This document shows positions 1 to 9,502 of a DNA stretch of 64,000 nt, in pieces. Source of the stretch: Dryocola sp032051265. GTDB taxonomy: Bacteria > Pseudomonadota > Gammaproteobacteria > Enterobacterales > Enterobacteriaceae. The notes below the pieces were generated by a model that worked only from the letters and a program-made list of their open reading frames with translations, ran no database searches and was not told the origin of the DNA. Every line of letters starts with the position of its first letter. The stretch's first letter is position 1. The stretch is from NCBI GenBank assembly GCA_032051265.1, contig DAMBYU010000001.1:310001-374000 (forward strand), read 5' to 3'. The position numbers were made by a program, and so were the translations under genes.

Positions 1-545
1 ATGCGCTGCACGATATGGTTAACTGGGGGCGTAAAAACTCAATCTGGCCTTATAACTTTGGCCTTTCTTGCTGCTACGTTGAGATGGTGACCTCGTTTAC
101 CGCCGTGCACGACGTGGCGCGTTTTGGTGCAGAAGTTCTGCGCGCATCACCACGTCAGGCTGACCTGATGGTGATAGCCGGCACCTGCTTTACCAAAATG
201 GCTCCGGTTATTCAGCGTCTTTACGATCAGATGCTTGAGCCGAAATGGGTTATCTCCATGGGCGCTTGCGCAAACTCAGGCGGCATGTACGACATCTATT
301 CCGTAGTGCAGGGCGTGGATAAATTCCTGCCGGTTGATGTTTACATCCCGGGCTGCCCGCCGCGTCCTGAAGCCTATATGCAGGCGCTGATGCTGCTGCA
401 AGAGTCAATTGGTAAAGAGCGTCGCCCGCTGTCGTGGGTGGTTGGCGATCAGGGCGTTTACCGCGCCAACATGCAATCAGAGCGCGAACGTAAGCGTGGC
501 GAGCGAATTGCTGTGACCAACCTGCGGACACCAGACGAGATTTAA
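1..545 (+). CDS. nuoB: NADH-quinone oxidoreductase subunit B (5' end cut by the window)
   Basis: Partial gene; the reading frame is open from base 3, and the first in-frame ATG at 15 is internal because the family has about 40 more N-terminal residues (E. coli NuoB is 220 aa). NuoB lies in the peripheral arm of complex I and carries the terminal 4Fe-4S cluster N2, which passes electrons to quinone. The cluster ligands are visible: the Cys pair in SCCYVEM, the Cys in GTCFTK and the Cys in PGCPPRP. The C-terminus ends TNLRTPDEI as in E. coli. It is followed after 83 bp by nuoC in the same direction. Identification is secure; only the start is missing. Confidence 0.97.
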   Translation, partial: ALHDMVNWGRKNSIWPYNFGLSCCYVEMVTSFTAVHDVARFGAEVLRASPRQADLMVIAGTCFTKMAPVIQRLYDQMLEPKWVISMGACANSGGMYDIYSVVQGVDKFLPVDVYIPGCPPRPEAYMQALMLLQESIGKERRPLSWVVGDQGVYRANMQSERERKRGERIAVTNLRTPDEI

Positions 546-628
546 TTTGCGCCTGTAGTCAGAATGGCTTCGCATATCAATAATATAACGCGAAGCACTG
601 ACCGACAGTCACCACAGAACCATTTGCA

Positions 629-2440
629 ATGGTGAGAAATATGACCGATTTAACCGCGCAAGATGCCACCCAGCAAAGCTGGCAAACCCGCGATCATTTA
701 GATGATCCGGTGATAGGTGAACTGCGTAACCGTTTTGGGCCGGATGCCTTTACCGTTCAGCCAACCCGTACCGGCGTGCCGGTTGTCTGGGTCAAGCGTG
801 AACAGTTACTGGAAGCAGTTGATTTCCTCAAGAGACTTCCAAAACCCTACGTCATGCTGTTCGATTTGCATGGCATGGACGAACGTCTCCGCACCCACCG
901 CGACGGTTTACCGGCCGCGGATTTTTCCGTTTTCTACCACCTGATTTCTATCGATCGCAACCGCGATATCATGCTCAAGGTGGCGCTGTCTGAAAACGAC
1001 CTGAACGTGCCGACCGTGACCAAAATTTTCCCTAACGCCAACTGGTATGAGCGTGAAACCTGGGAAATGTTTGGCATCACTTTCAATGGTCACCCGCACC
1101 TGACGCGCATCATGATGCCGCCAACCTGGGAAGGCCATCCGCTGCGTAAAGACTACCCGGCGCGCGCCACCGAATTCGATCCGTTTGAATTAACCAAACA
1201 GAAAGAAGACCTCGAGATGGAAGCGCTGACCTTCAAACCGGAAGACTGGGGTATGAAGCGCAGCAGCGAGCATGAAGATTTCATGTTCCTGAACCTCGGG
1301 CCAAACCACCCATCCGCGCACGGTGCATTCCGTATCATCCTGCAGCTCGACGGTGAAGAGATTGTCGATTGCGTACCGGATATCGGTTACCACCACCGTG
1401 GCGCTGAGAAAATGGGCGAGCGTCAGTCCTGGCACAGCTACATCCCTTACACCGACCGCATCGAGTACCTCGGCGGCTGCGTGAACGAGATGCCATATGT
1501 GCTGGCGGTTGAAAAGCTGGCGGGCATTAAGGTGCCTGAGCGCGTTGATGTTATCCGCGTCATGCTCTCCGAACTTTTCCGTATTAACAGCCACCTGCTG
1601 TACATCTCGACGTTCATTCAGGACGTAGGTGCGATGACCCCGGTGTTCTTTGCGTTTACCGATCGTCAGAAAATCTACGATCTGGTCGAAGCTATTACCG
1701 GCTTCCGTATGCACCCGGCCTGGTTCCGTATCGGCGGTGTGGCGCACGACCTGCCGAACGGCTGGGAACGTCTGCTCAAAGAATTCCTCGACTGGATGCC
1801 AAAACGTCTGGATTCCTACGAGAAAGCCGCCCTGCGTAACACCATCCTGAAGGGACGTTCTCAGGGCGTTGCGGCTTACGGTAAGAAAGAGGCGCTGGAG
1901 TGGGGCACAACCGGTGCTGGCCTGCGTGCAACCGGTATCGACTTCGATATCCGTAAAGCGCGTCCTTATTCTGGTTATGAAAACTTCGACTTCGAAATCC
2001 CGGTCGGCGGTGGCGTGAGCGATTGCTACACCCGCGTGATGCTGAAAGTAGAAGAGCTGCGCCAGAGCCTGCGTATTCTTGACCAGTGCCTGAAAAATAT
2101 GCCGGCCGGCCCGTTCAAGGCGGATCATCCGCTGACCACGCCGCCGCCGAAAGAGCGCACGCTGCAACATATCGAAACCCTGATTACTCACTTCCTGCAG
2201 GTTTCCTGGGGCCCGGTTATGCCGGCCAACGAATCCTTCCAGATGATTGAGGCAACCAAGGGGATTAACAGTTACTACCTGACCAGCGACGGTAGCACCA
2301 TGAGCTACCGTACCCGCATCCGTACCCCGAGCTTTGCGCACCTGCAGCAAATCCCGGCGGCTATCCGCGGCAGCCTGGTTTCTGACCTGATTGTCTATCT
2401 GGGTAGTATCGATTTTGTAATGTCTGATGTGGATCGCTAA
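629..2440 (+). CDS. nuoC: NADH-quinone oxidoreductase subunit C/D (fused)
   Basis: This 603-residue protein is the fused NuoC-NuoD subunit typical of enterobacteria. The N-terminal part (about residues 1-190) is the 30-kDa NuoC domain, ending in the GHPLRKDYP motif. The rest is the 49-kDa NuoD domain, related to the NiFe-hydrogenase large subunit, with LGPNHPSAHG near residue 225 and DIGYHHRGAEK. It helps form the quinone site near cluster N2. The start MVRN-MTDL was chosen because E. coli begins MVNN-MTDL; an ATG four codons later (641) is the alternative. The nuoE start follows after 2 bp. Confidence 0.97.
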   Translation: MVRNMTDLTAQDATQQSWQTRDHLDDPVIGELRNRFGPDAFTVQPTRTGVPVVWVKREQLLEAVDFLKRLPKPYVMLFDLHGMDERLRTHRDGLPAADFSVFYHLISIDRNRDIMLKVALSENDLNVPTVTKIFPNANWYERETWEMFGITFNGHPHLTRIMMPPTWEGHPLRKDYPARATEFDPFELTKQKEDLEMEALTFKPEDWGMKRSSEHEDFMFLNLGPNHPSAHGAFRIILQLDGEEIVDCVPDIGYHHRGAEKMGERQSWHSYIPYTDRIEYLGGCVNEMPYVLAVEKLAGIKVPERVDVIRVMLSELFRINSHLLYISTFIQDVGAMTPVFFAFTDRQKIYDLVEAITGFRMHPAWFRIGGVAHDLPNGWERLLKEFLDWMPKRLDSYEKAALRNTILKGRSQGVAAYGKKEALEWGTTGAGLRATGIDFDIRKARPYSGYENFDFEIPVGGGVSDCYTRVMLKVEELRQSLRILDQCLKNMPAGPFKADHPLTTPPPKERTLQHIETLITHFLQVSWGPVMPANESFQMIEATKGINSYYLTSDGSTMSYRTRIRTPSFAHLQQIPAAIRGSLVSDLIVYLGSIDFVMSDVDR

Positions 2441-2442
2441 CT

Positions 2443-2943
2443 ATGCACGATAACCAACAACCCCAGGCTGAAGTTTTTGAGCTAAGTCAAGCTGAGCGTG
2501 AAGCGATTGAGCACGAAAAACATCATTACGAAGATGCTCGCGCCGCCTCTATCGAAGCGCTGAAAATCGTTCAGAAACAGCGCGGCTGGGTGCCGGACGG
2601 CGCAATTTACGCCATCGCTGATGTGCTGGGCATTCCTGCCAGTGACGTAGAAGGCGTAGCCACCTTCTATAGCCAGATTTTCCGCCAGCCGGTGGGCCGC
2701 CACGTTATTCGCTACTGCGACAGCGTGGTTTGCCACATTACGGGCTATCAGGGTATTCAGTCCGCTATTGAAGCAAAACTGAACATCAAACCGGGTCAAA
2801 CCACGTTTGATGGTCGCTTTACCCTGCTGCCGACCTGCTGTCTGGGCAACTGCGACAAGGGGCCGACCATGATGATTGATGAGGATACTCACAGCTATCT
2901 GACGCCGGAAGCGATCCCCGATCTGCTGGAGCAGTATAAATGA
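2443..2943 (+). CDS. nuoE: NADH-quinone oxidoreductase subunit E
   Basis: This 166-residue subunit of the NADH-oxidising module carries the 2Fe-2S cluster N1a. The four ligand cysteines are seen as C-x4-C in the DSVVCH region (about residues 92-97) and in TCCLGNC (about 132-137). Length matches the E. coli protein. It starts 2 bp after nuoC and its last codons overlap the nuoF ATG by 4 bp, so E and F are probably translationally coupled. It acts in the cytoplasmic arm with NuoF and NuoG. Confidence 0.97.
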   Translation: MHDNQQPQAEVFELSQAEREAIEHEKHHYEDARAASIEALKIVQKQRGWVPDGAIYAIADVLGIPASDVEGVATFYSQIFRQPVGRHVIRYCDSVVCHITGYQGIQSAIEAKLNIKPGQTTFDGRFTLLPTCCLGNCDKGPTMMIDEDTHSYLTPEAIPDLLEQYK

Positions 2944-4286
2944 AGACGATTATTGCGACTCCCGAAACCCATCCGCTGACCTGGCGGTTGCGCGATGACA
3001 AACAGCCGGTCTGGCTGGATGAGTATCGCAGCAAAAACGGTTATGAAGGTGCGCGTAAGGCTCTGAGCGGCATGGCGCCGGACGACATCGTTAATGCGGT
3101 GAAAGACGCAGGCCTGAAAGGTCGCGGCGGCGCAGGCTTCTCCACCGGTCTGAAGTGGAGCCTGATGCCAAAAGACGAATCCATGAACATCCGTTACCTG
3201 CTGTGTAACGCCGATGAAATGGAGCCGGGCACCTATAAAGACCGCCTATTGATGGAGCAGCTGCCGCACCTGCTGGTGGAAGGCATGCTGATCTCCGCCT
3301 TCGCCCTGAAAGCGTACCGTGGCTACATTTTCCTGCGCGGTGAGTACATCGAAGCGGCAGTGAATTTGCGCCGTGCGATTGCTGAGGCGACGGAAGCGGG
3401 CCTGCTTGGCAAAAACATTCTTGGTTCTGGTTTTGATTTTGAGCTGATCGTGCACACCGGCGCCGGGCGTTATATCTGCGGTGAAGAGACCGCGCTGATT
3501 AACTCCCTGGAAGGCCGCCGCGCGAACCCACGCTCAAAGCCTCCTTTCCCTGCATCAAGCGGCGTCTGGGGCAAACCAACCTGCGTTAACAACGTAGAAA
3601 CTTTGTGTAACGTCCCGGCGATTCTGGCCGATGGCGTGGAGTGGTATCAGGGCATTGGCGGCGGCATGAGTAAAGACGCCGGCACCAAACTGATGGGCTT
3701 CTCTGGGCGTGTGAAAAACCCTGGCGTCTGGGAGTTACCGTTCGGCACCACCGCACGTGAAATTCTCGAAGATTATGCCGGCGGCATGCGTGACGGTCTG
3801 AAATTCAAAGCCTGGCAGCCGGGCGGGGCGGGGACCGACTTCCTGACCGAATCCCATCTCGATTTACCGATGGAGTTTGAAAGCATCGGCAAAGCGGGCA
3901 GTCGTCTGGGTACAGCGCTTGCGATGGCCGTCGACCATGAAATTGGCATGGTGCCGCTGGTCCGTAATCTGGAAGAGTTCTTTGCCCGTGAGTCCTGCGG
4001 CTGGTGTACACCTTGCCGTGACGGCCTGCCGTGGAGCGTAAAAATTCTGCGCGCCCTGGAGCGGGGCGAAGGCCAGCCTGGAGATATCGAGACGCTTGAG
4101 CAGCTGTGTCGTTTCCTGGGGCCGGGTAAAACCTTCTGTGCGCATGCGCCGGGTGCGGTTGAGCCATTGCAGAGTGCGATTAAATATTTCCGCGACGAAT
4201 TCGAAGCAGGCATTGCCAAACAGGACTTCGGTAACACGCGTGCCATTAATGGCATTCAGCCGAACCTGTTAAAAACGCGCTGGTGA
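2940..4286 (+). CDS. nuoF: NADH-quinone oxidoreductase subunit F (NADH and FMN binding)
   Basis: This 448-residue subunit binds NADH and FMN and holds 4Fe-4S cluster N3, so electrons enter complex I here. The glycine-rich GRGGAGFSTGLKW motif near residue 61 belongs to the NADH site, and the FMN site includes CNADEMEPGTYKDR. N3 ligands are ESCGWCTPCRDG near residue 351 plus a downstream Cys in KTFCAHA. The ATG overlaps nuoE by 4 bp. An 85-94 bp gap with two hairpins separates it from nuoG. Confidence 0.97.
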   Translation: MKTIIATPETHPLTWRLRDDKQPVWLDEYRSKNGYEGARKALSGMAPDDIVNAVKDAGLKGRGGAGFSTGLKWSLMPKDESMNIRYLLCNADEMEPGTYKDRLLMEQLPHLLVEGMLISAFALKAYRGYIFLRGEYIEAAVNLRRAIAEATEAGLLGKNILGSGFDFELIVHTGAGRYICGEETALINSLEGRRANPRSKPPFPASSGVWGKPTCVNNVETLCNVPAILADGVEWYQGIGGGMSKDAGTKLMGFSGRVKNPGVWELPFGTTAREILEDYAGGMRDGLKFKAWQPGGAGTDFLTESHLDLPMEFESIGKAGSRLGTALAMAVDHEIGMVPLVRNLEEFFARESCGWCTPCRDGLPWSVKILRALERGEGQPGDIETLEQLCRFLGPGKTFCAHAPGAVEPLQSAIKYFRDEFEAGIAKQDFGNTRAINGIQPNLLKTRW

Positions 4287-4293
4287 TATAACC

Positions 4294-4360
4294 CCCTCGC
4301 ATCAAGGCCGAGGGTGGTATTGCACAAGAATTTTTGATTAACGCCTGAATTTATTCAGGC
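4294..4360 (+). other. Two small hairpins in the nuoF-nuoG gap
   Basis: The gap contains two inverted repeats. One has a 6-bp stem (ccctcg at 4294-4299 with cgaggg at 4309-4314). The other is nearly perfect: gcctgaat at 4343-4350 pairs with attcaggc at 4353-4360 around a 2-base centre, directly before the nuoG Shine-Dalgarno. Neither is followed by a T-run, so a strong terminator is unlikely. mRNA processing or control of nuoG translation is possible but is inference. Confidence 0.5.
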
Positions 4361-4380
4361 CAACTGGAAGCATGCTGACT

Positions 4381-7104
4381 ATGGCTACGATTCATGTAGA
4401 CGGCAAAGAATATGAGGTTAACGGGGCGGACAACCTGCTTGAAGCTTGTCTCTCCTTAGGGCTTGATATTCCTTATTTTTGCTGGCACCCGGCGCTGGGC
4501 AGCGTCGGTGCTTGCCGCCAGTGTGCGGTGAAGCAATATCAAAACGCAGAAGATACCCGTGGCCGCCTGGTGATGTCCTGTATGACACCAGCATCCGACG
4601 GCACCTTTATCTCCATTGACGATGGCGAAGCGAAGCAGTTCCGCGAAAGCGTCGTGGAGTGGTTGATGACCAACCACCCGCACGACTGTCCGGTCTGTGA
4701 AGAAGGCGGCAACTGCCACCTGCAGGATATGACGGTGATGACCGGCCATAGCTTCCGCCGCTATCGTTTCACCAAGCGTACCCACCGCAACCAGGATCTC
4801 GGCCCGTTCATTTCTCATGAAATGAACCGCTGTATCGCCTGTTACCGCTGCGTGCGTTACTACAAAGATTATGCCGACGGCAAAGACCTGGGCGTGTATG
4901 GCGCTCACGACAACGTCTACTTCGGCCGTCCGGAAGATGGCGTGCTTGAAAGCGAGTTCTCCGGAAACCTGGTAGAAATTTGCCCGACCGGCGTCTTCAC
5001 CGACAAAACCCACTCCGAGCGTTACAACCGTAAGTGGGATATGCAGTTTGCGCCAAGCATCTGCCAACAGTGCTCTCTGGGCTGTAACACCAGCCCTGGC
5101 GAACGCTACGGTGAACTGCGTCGTATCGAAAACCGCTATAACGGCACGGTTAACCATTACTTCCTGTGCGACCGCGGTCGTTTCGGCTATGGCTATGTGA
5201 ACCTGAAAGATCGTCCTCGTCAGCCAATTCAGCGCCGTGGCGACGATCTGATCGCCCTGAACGCGGAACAGGCGATGCAGGGCGCGGCGGATATTCTGCG
5301 CCAGTCGAAGAAAGTGATCGGTATCGGCTCGCCACGCGCCAGCGTGGAGAGCAACTTTGCGCTGCGTGAACTGGTTGGTGCGGATAACTTCTATACCGGC
5401 ATCGCTGCCGGTGAGCAGGCTCGTCTGCAACTGATGCTTAAGGTACTGCGTGAAAGCGGTATTCACACGCCTGCGCTGCGTGAAATCGAATCCTACGATG
5501 CGGTGCTGATTCTGGGTGAAGATGTTACCCAGACCGGTGCTCGTGCCGCGCTGGCGATTCGCCAGGCCGTGAAGGGCAAAGCGCGTGAAATGGCAGCGGC
5601 GCAAAAAGTGGCCGACTGGCAGATTGCGGCAATTCTCAATATTGGCCAGCATGCGAAACATCCGCTGTTTGTCACCAACGTGGATAGCACCCGTCTGGAC
5701 GACATTGCGGCATGGACCTATCGTGCGCCGGTAGAAGATCAGGCGCGCCTGGGCTTCGCGATTGCCAACGCGCTCGACAGCAGCTCCCCGGCCGTAGAAC
5801 TGGATCGCGACCTGAAAAACAAAGTCGAGGTGATTGTTCAGGCGCTGGCGGGCGCTAAAAAACCTCTTATCGTTTCCGGGACTAACGCCGGTAGCGAAGC
5901 GGTAATTCAGGCGGCAGCAAACGTTGCCAAAGCGCTGAAAGGCCGCGGTGCCGATGTCGGTATCACCATGGTGGCTCGCGCGGTAAACAGCGTTGGTCTG
6001 GGTATGATCGGCGGCGGCTCTCTTGAAGAGGCGCTCAGCGAACTGGAAAGCGGTGCTGCCGATGCGGTAGTGGTGCTGGAAAACGATCTGCATCGCCACG
6101 CAAGTGCTGCCCGCGTTGACGCAGCGCTCGCCAAAGCGCCGCTGGTGCTGGTTATCGATCATCAGCGTACGGCGATCATGGATAAAGCCCATCTGGTGCT
6201 CTCCACCGCAAGCTTTGCAGAAAGTGACGGTACGGTTATCAACAACGAAGGCCGCGCCCAGCGCTTCTTCCAGGTTTATGACCCGGCGTACTACGACCAC
6301 AGCGTTGCGATGCTCGAAAGCTGGCGCTGGCTGCACTCGCTGCACAGCACGTTGCTGAGCCGTGAAGTGGACTGGACGCAGCTCGATCATGTGATCGACG
6401 CCTGTGTTCAGCGGCTGCCACAGCTGGCCGGGATCAAAGAAGCTGCGCCTGACGCAAGCTTCCGTATCCGTGGTCAGAAGCTGGCTCGTGAACCGCATCG
6501 TTACAGTGGTCGTACGGCGATGCGCGCTAACATCAGCGTGCACGAACCGCGTCAGCCGCAGGACAAAGACACGATGTTCTCCTTCTCGATGGAAGGGAAC
6601 AACCAGCCGTCCGCACCGCGTTCGCAAATTCCGTTCGCATGGGCGCCGGGCTGGAACTCACCGCAGGCATGGAACAAATTCCAGGCCGAAGTGGGTGGTC
6701 ATCTGCGTCATGGCGATCCGGGCGTAAGGCTGATTGAAGCAGCCGATACGGGCATTGATTTCTTTACCACCGTGCCGGAAACCTTCCAGGCGGAAGAAGG
6801 GAAATGGCGTATTGCGCCGTACTACCATCTGTTTGGCAGCGATGAGATGTCCCAGCGTTCACCGATCTTCCAAAGCCGTATGGTCGCGCCGTACATCACG
6901 CTGAACCCGGCTGATGCCGCGAAGCTTGGCGTTAACGCAGGCCAGCTAATCTCCTTTAGCTATGAAGGTCAAACGTTGAGTCTGCCGCTGCAGCTTTCCG
7001 CAGGGCTTGCGGCAGGGCAGGTTGGTCTGCCGATGGGAATGCCTGGCATTGCCCCGGTTCTGGCCGGTGCTCGTCTTGAAAATCTGCAGGAGGCGGCGTT
7101 ATGA
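4381..7104 (+). CDS. nuoG: NADH-quinone oxidoreductase subunit G (iron-sulfur)
   Basis: Large (907 aa) subunit of the NADH module. The N-terminal ferredoxin-like domain has the N1b ligands (CWHPALGSVGACRQC). A His/Cys 4Fe-4S site follows (HPHDCPVCEEGGNC), then the N4 motif CIACYRC, a distal Cys in EICPTG, and an N7-type site CQQCSLGC. The remainder is a molybdopterin-oxidoreductase-like fold that carries no cofactor in this family. The start at 4381 (MATIHVDG) is preferred because GGAAG lies about 10 bases upstream; the earlier ATG at 4372 is too close to it. Its stop overlaps the nuoH ATG. Confidence 0.97.
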   Translation: MATIHVDGKEYEVNGADNLLEACLSLGLDIPYFCWHPALGSVGACRQCAVKQYQNAEDTRGRLVMSCMTPASDGTFISIDDGEAKQFRESVVEWLMTNHPHDCPVCEEGGNCHLQDMTVMTGHSFRRYRFTKRTHRNQDLGPFISHEMNRCIACYRCVRYYKDYADGKDLGVYGAHDNVYFGRPEDGVLESEFSGNLVEICPTGVFTDKTHSERYNRKWDMQFAPSICQQCSLGCNTSPGERYGELRRIENRYNGTVNHYFLCDRGRFGYGYVNLKDRPRQPIQRRGDDLIALNAEQAMQGAADILRQSKKVIGIGSPRASVESNFALRELVGADNFYTGIAAGEQARLQLMLKVLRESGIHTPALREIESYDAVLILGEDVTQTGARAALAIRQAVKGKAREMAAAQKVADWQIAAILNIGQHAKHPLFVTNVDSTRLDDIAAWTYRAPVEDQARLGFAIANALDSSSPAVELDRDLKNKVEVIVQALAGAKKPLIVSGTNAGSEAVIQAAANVAKALKGRGADVGITMVARAVNSVGLGMIGGGSLEEALSELESGAADAVVVLENDLHRHASAARVDAALAKAPLVLVIDHQRTAIMDKAHLVLSTASFAESDGTVINNEGRAQRFFQVYDPAYYDHSVAMLESWRWLHSLHSTLLSREVDWTQLDHVIDACVQRLPQLAGIKEAAPDASFRIRGQKLAREPHRYSGRTAMRANISVHEPRQPQDKDTMFSFSMEGNNQPSAPRSQIPFAWAPGWNSPQAWNKFQAEVGGHLRHGDPGVRLIEAADTGIDFFTTVPETFQAEEGKWRIAPYYHLFGSDEMSQRSPIFQSRMVAPYITLNPADAAKLGVNAGQLISFSYEGQTLSLPLQLSAGLAAGQVGLPMGMPGIAPVLAGARLENLQEAAL

Positions 7105-8078
7105 GTTGGTTGACACCGGATGTTATCGACATTCTGCTGAGCATTCTCAAAGCGGTTGTGATCCTGCTCGTGGTTGTCAGCTGCGGCGCGTTCATGAGCT
7201 TCGGGGAACGTCGTCTGCTTGGTCTGTTCCAGAACCGTTACGGACCGAACCGCGTAGGCTGGGGCGGCTCGCTCCAGCTGGTGGCGGACATGATCAAGAT
7301 GTTCTTTAAAGAGGACTGGGTTCCGCGCTTCTCCGATCGCGTAATCTTTACGCTTGCGCCAATGATCGCCTTCACCTCGTTGCTGCTGGCCTTTGCCATT
7401 GTGCCGGTCAGCCCGAACTGGGTCGTGGCAGATCTGAACATCGGCATTCTGTTCTTCCTGATGATGGCAGGCCTGGCGGTTTATGCCGTTCTGTTCGCGG
7501 GCTGGTCAAGTAACAACAAATACTCCCTGCTGGGTGCGATGCGTGCTTCTGCGCAGACGCTCAGCTATGAAGTGTTCCTTGGTCTTTCCCTGATGGGCGT
7601 GGTGGCACAGGCGGGTTCGTTCAATATGGGCGACATCGTCAACAACCAGGCGCACCTGTGGAACGTCATCCCGCAGTTCTTCGGCTTTCTCACCTTTGCG
7701 ATTGCGGGCGTGGCGGTTTGTCACCGCCACCCGTTTGACCAACCGGAAGCCGAGCAGGAACTGGCCGATGGTTATCACATCGAATATTCCGGCATGAAGT
7801 TCGGCCTGTTCTTTGTGGGTGAATATATCGGCATCGTCACCGTCTCTGCTCTGATTGTGACGCTGTTCTTTGGTGGCTGGAATGGCCCGTGGTTACCACC
7901 GTTCATCTGGTTCGCGTTAAAAACCGCGTTCTTCATGATGATGTTCATTTTGATTCGCGCAGCGCTGCCTCGTCCACGTTATGACCAGGTAATGTCCTTC
8001 GGCTGGAAAGTTTGCCTGCCGCTGACGCTTGTCAACTTGCTGGTGACCGCCGCGGTCATTCTCTATCAGGCACCATAA
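7101..8078 (+). CDS. nuoH: NADH-quinone oxidoreductase subunit H (membrane)
   Basis: This 325-residue hydrophobic subunit joins the membrane arm of complex I to the peripheral arm and contributes to the quinone tunnel. About eight membrane helices are apparent. Conserved loops are visible: GERRLLGLFQNRYGPNRVG near residue 34, and the acidic stretch PFDQPEAEQELADGYHIEYSG near residue 210. The ATG overlaps the nuoG stop by 4 bp. Length equals that of E. coli NuoH. Confidence 0.97.
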   Translation: MSWLTPDVIDILLSILKAVVILLVVVSCGAFMSFGERRLLGLFQNRYGPNRVGWGGSLQLVADMIKMFFKEDWVPRFSDRVIFTLAPMIAFTSLLLAFAIVPVSPNWVVADLNIGILFFLMMAGLAVYAVLFAGWSSNNKYSLLGAMRASAQTLSYEVFLGLSLMGVVAQAGSFNMGDIVNNQAHLWNVIPQFFGFLTFAIAGVAVCHRHPFDQPEAEQELADGYHIEYSGMKFGLFFVGEYIGIVTVSALIVTLFFGGWNGPWLPPFIWFALKTAFFMMMFILIRAALPRPRYDQVMSFGWKVCLPLTLVNLLVTAAVILYQAP

Positions 8079-8092
8079 GGGGTGAAAAAACC

Positions 8093-8635
8093 ATGACATT
8101 GAAAGAGTTAGCGGTTGGTTTCGGCACCCAGGTACGCAGTATCTGGATGATCGGTCTGCACGCTTTCGCCAAACGCGAAACGCAGATGTATCCGGAAGAA
8201 CCAGTGTATCTGCCGCCACGCTATCGTGGCCGCATCGTGCTGACGCGCGATCCGGATGGCGAAGAGCGTTGCGTTGCCTGTAACCTGTGTGCGGTTGCCT
8301 GCCCTGTCGCCTGTATCTCTTTGCAAAAAGCAGAGACGAAAGATGGCCGCTGGTATCCGGAATTCTTCCGCATCAACTTCTCACGCTGCATTTTCTGCGG
8401 CCTGTGCGAAGAAGCCTGTCCGACTACTGCGATTCAGCTGACCCCGGACTTCGAGCTGGGCGAGTTTAAGCGTCAGGATCTGGTATATGAAAAAGAGGAC
8501 CTGCTGATCTCCGGTCCGGGTAAATACCCGGAATATAACTTCTACCGGATGGCAGGTATGGCAATCGACGGCAAAGATAAGGGCGAAGCGGAAAACGAAG
8601 CCAAGCCTATCGACGTCAAAGGCCTGTTACCTTAA
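8093..8635 (+). CDS. nuoI: NADH-quinone oxidoreductase subunit I (8Fe ferredoxin-like)
   Basis: This 180-residue subunit carries the two 4Fe-4S clusters N6a and N6b that connect NuoG to NuoB. Both ferredoxin motifs are complete: CVACNLCAVACP and CIFCGLCEEACP. An in-frame ATG at 8012 lies inside nuoH. The ATG at 8093 (MTLKELAVGFG) is chosen because it has an AAGGGG ribosome site just upstream and gives exactly the family length. It lies 14 bp after the nuoH stop. Confidence 0.97.
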   Translation: MTLKELAVGFGTQVRSIWMIGLHAFAKRETQMYPEEPVYLPPRYRGRIVLTRDPDGEERCVACNLCAVACPVACISLQKAETKDGRWYPEFFRINFSRCIFCGLCEEACPTTAIQLTPDFELGEFKRQDLVYEKEDLLISGPGKYPEYNFYRMAGMAIDGKDKGEAENEAKPIDVKGLLP

Positions 8636-8645
8636 GGAGTCAGGA

Positions 8646-9203
8646 ATGGAATTTGCTTTTTATATATGCGCCCTTGTGGCGATCCTGACCACCCTTAGGG
8701 TGGTAACTCACAGCAACCCGGTGCACGCCCTGTTGTATCTGATCATCTCTTTGCTGGCTATCGCCGGGGTCTTCTTCTCCCTGGGCGCTTATTTTGCCGG
8801 TGCGCTGGAGATTATCGTCTACGCCGGGGCCATCATGGTGCTGTTCGTCTTCGTCGTTATGATGCTTAACCTCGGCAATTCGGTGGTGCAGCAGGAGCGC
8901 GAGTGGCTTAAACCACAGCTGTGGATTGGCCCGGGTCTGCTTTCTGCGATTCTGCTTGTCGTGCTGGTTTATGCGATCCTCTCCCTTAACGATCAGGGCA
9001 TCGACGGTACGGCAATTGACGCGAAACAGGTTGGTATTGCGCTGTTTGGTCCATACGTTCTGGCCGTTGAGCTGGCTTCCATGCTGCTGCTGGCCGGTCT
9101 GGTTGTTGCCTTCCACCTGGGTCGTGAAGACCGCGCCGGTGAAGTGCTGAGCAACCGCCAGGCAGATATGGCTACAAAAAGAAAAACGGAGGAGCACGTA
9201 TGA
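8646..9203 (+). CDS. nuoJ: NADH-quinone oxidoreductase subunit J (membrane)
   Basis: This 185-residue membrane subunit of complex I has five predicted helices. The conserved third helix holds the YAGAIMVLFVFVVMML segment with its pi-bulge tyrosine/glycine region. It starts 10 bp after nuoI behind AAGGAG, and its stop overlaps the nuoK ATG by 4 bp. The C-terminal tail is charged and cytoplasmic-like (KRKTEEHV). Confidence 0.96.
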   Translation: MEFAFYICALVAILTTLRVVTHSNPVHALLYLIISLLAIAGVFFSLGAYFAGALEIIVYAGAIMVLFVFVVMMLNLGNSVVQQEREWLKPQLWIGPGLLSAILLVVLVYAILSLNDQGIDGTAIDAKQVGIALFGPYVLAVELASMLLLAGLVVAFHLGREDRAGEVLSNRQADMATKRKTEEHV

Positions 9204-9502
9204 TCCCGCTGCAACATGGACTCATTCTCGCCGCCATTTTGTTCGTGCTGGGGCTGACGGGACTGGTTATCCGTCGCAACCTGCTTTTCATGCTGATCAG
9301 TCTGGAAATCATGATTAACGCCGCGGCACTCGCTTTTGTGGTCGCCGGTAGTTACTGGGGCCAGGCCGACGGTCAGGTGATGTATATCCTGGCGATTAGC
9401 CTTGCGGCAGCCGAAGCCAGTATTGGCCTTGCGCTGTTACTGCAGCTCCATCGTCGTCGCCAGAATCTGAATATCGATTCAGTAAGTGAGATGCGTGGAT
9501 GA
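9200..9502 (+). CDS. nuoK: NADH-quinone oxidoreductase subunit K (membrane)
   Basis: This 100-residue, three-helix subunit is related to MrpC of multisubunit Na+/H+ antiporters. The two conserved membrane glutamates used in proton transfer are visible, in the SLEIMINA segment (about residue 36) and the AAAEASIGLAL segment (about residue 72). It overlaps nuoJ and nuoL by 4 bp each, so translation is likely coupled. Length equals that of the E. coli protein. Confidence 0.97.
   Translation: MIPLQHGLILAAILFVLGLTGLVIRRNLLFMLISLEIMINAAALAFVVAGSYWGQADGQVMYILAISLAAAEASIGLALLLQLHRRRQNLNIDSVSEMRG

Noticed and set aside
1190..2350. 386-codon open frame on the minus strand across nuoC
   Set aside because: Antisense shadow of the conserved nuoC/D gene.
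4456..6627. 723-codon open frame on the minus strand across nuoG
   Set aside because: It is antisense to a fully conserved gene, has no recognisable domains, and its long open state follows from codon bias of nuoG.
8012..8092. N-terminal extension of nuoI
   Set aside because: The frame is open into nuoH, but the ATG at 8093 has the ribosome site and gives exactly the family length.
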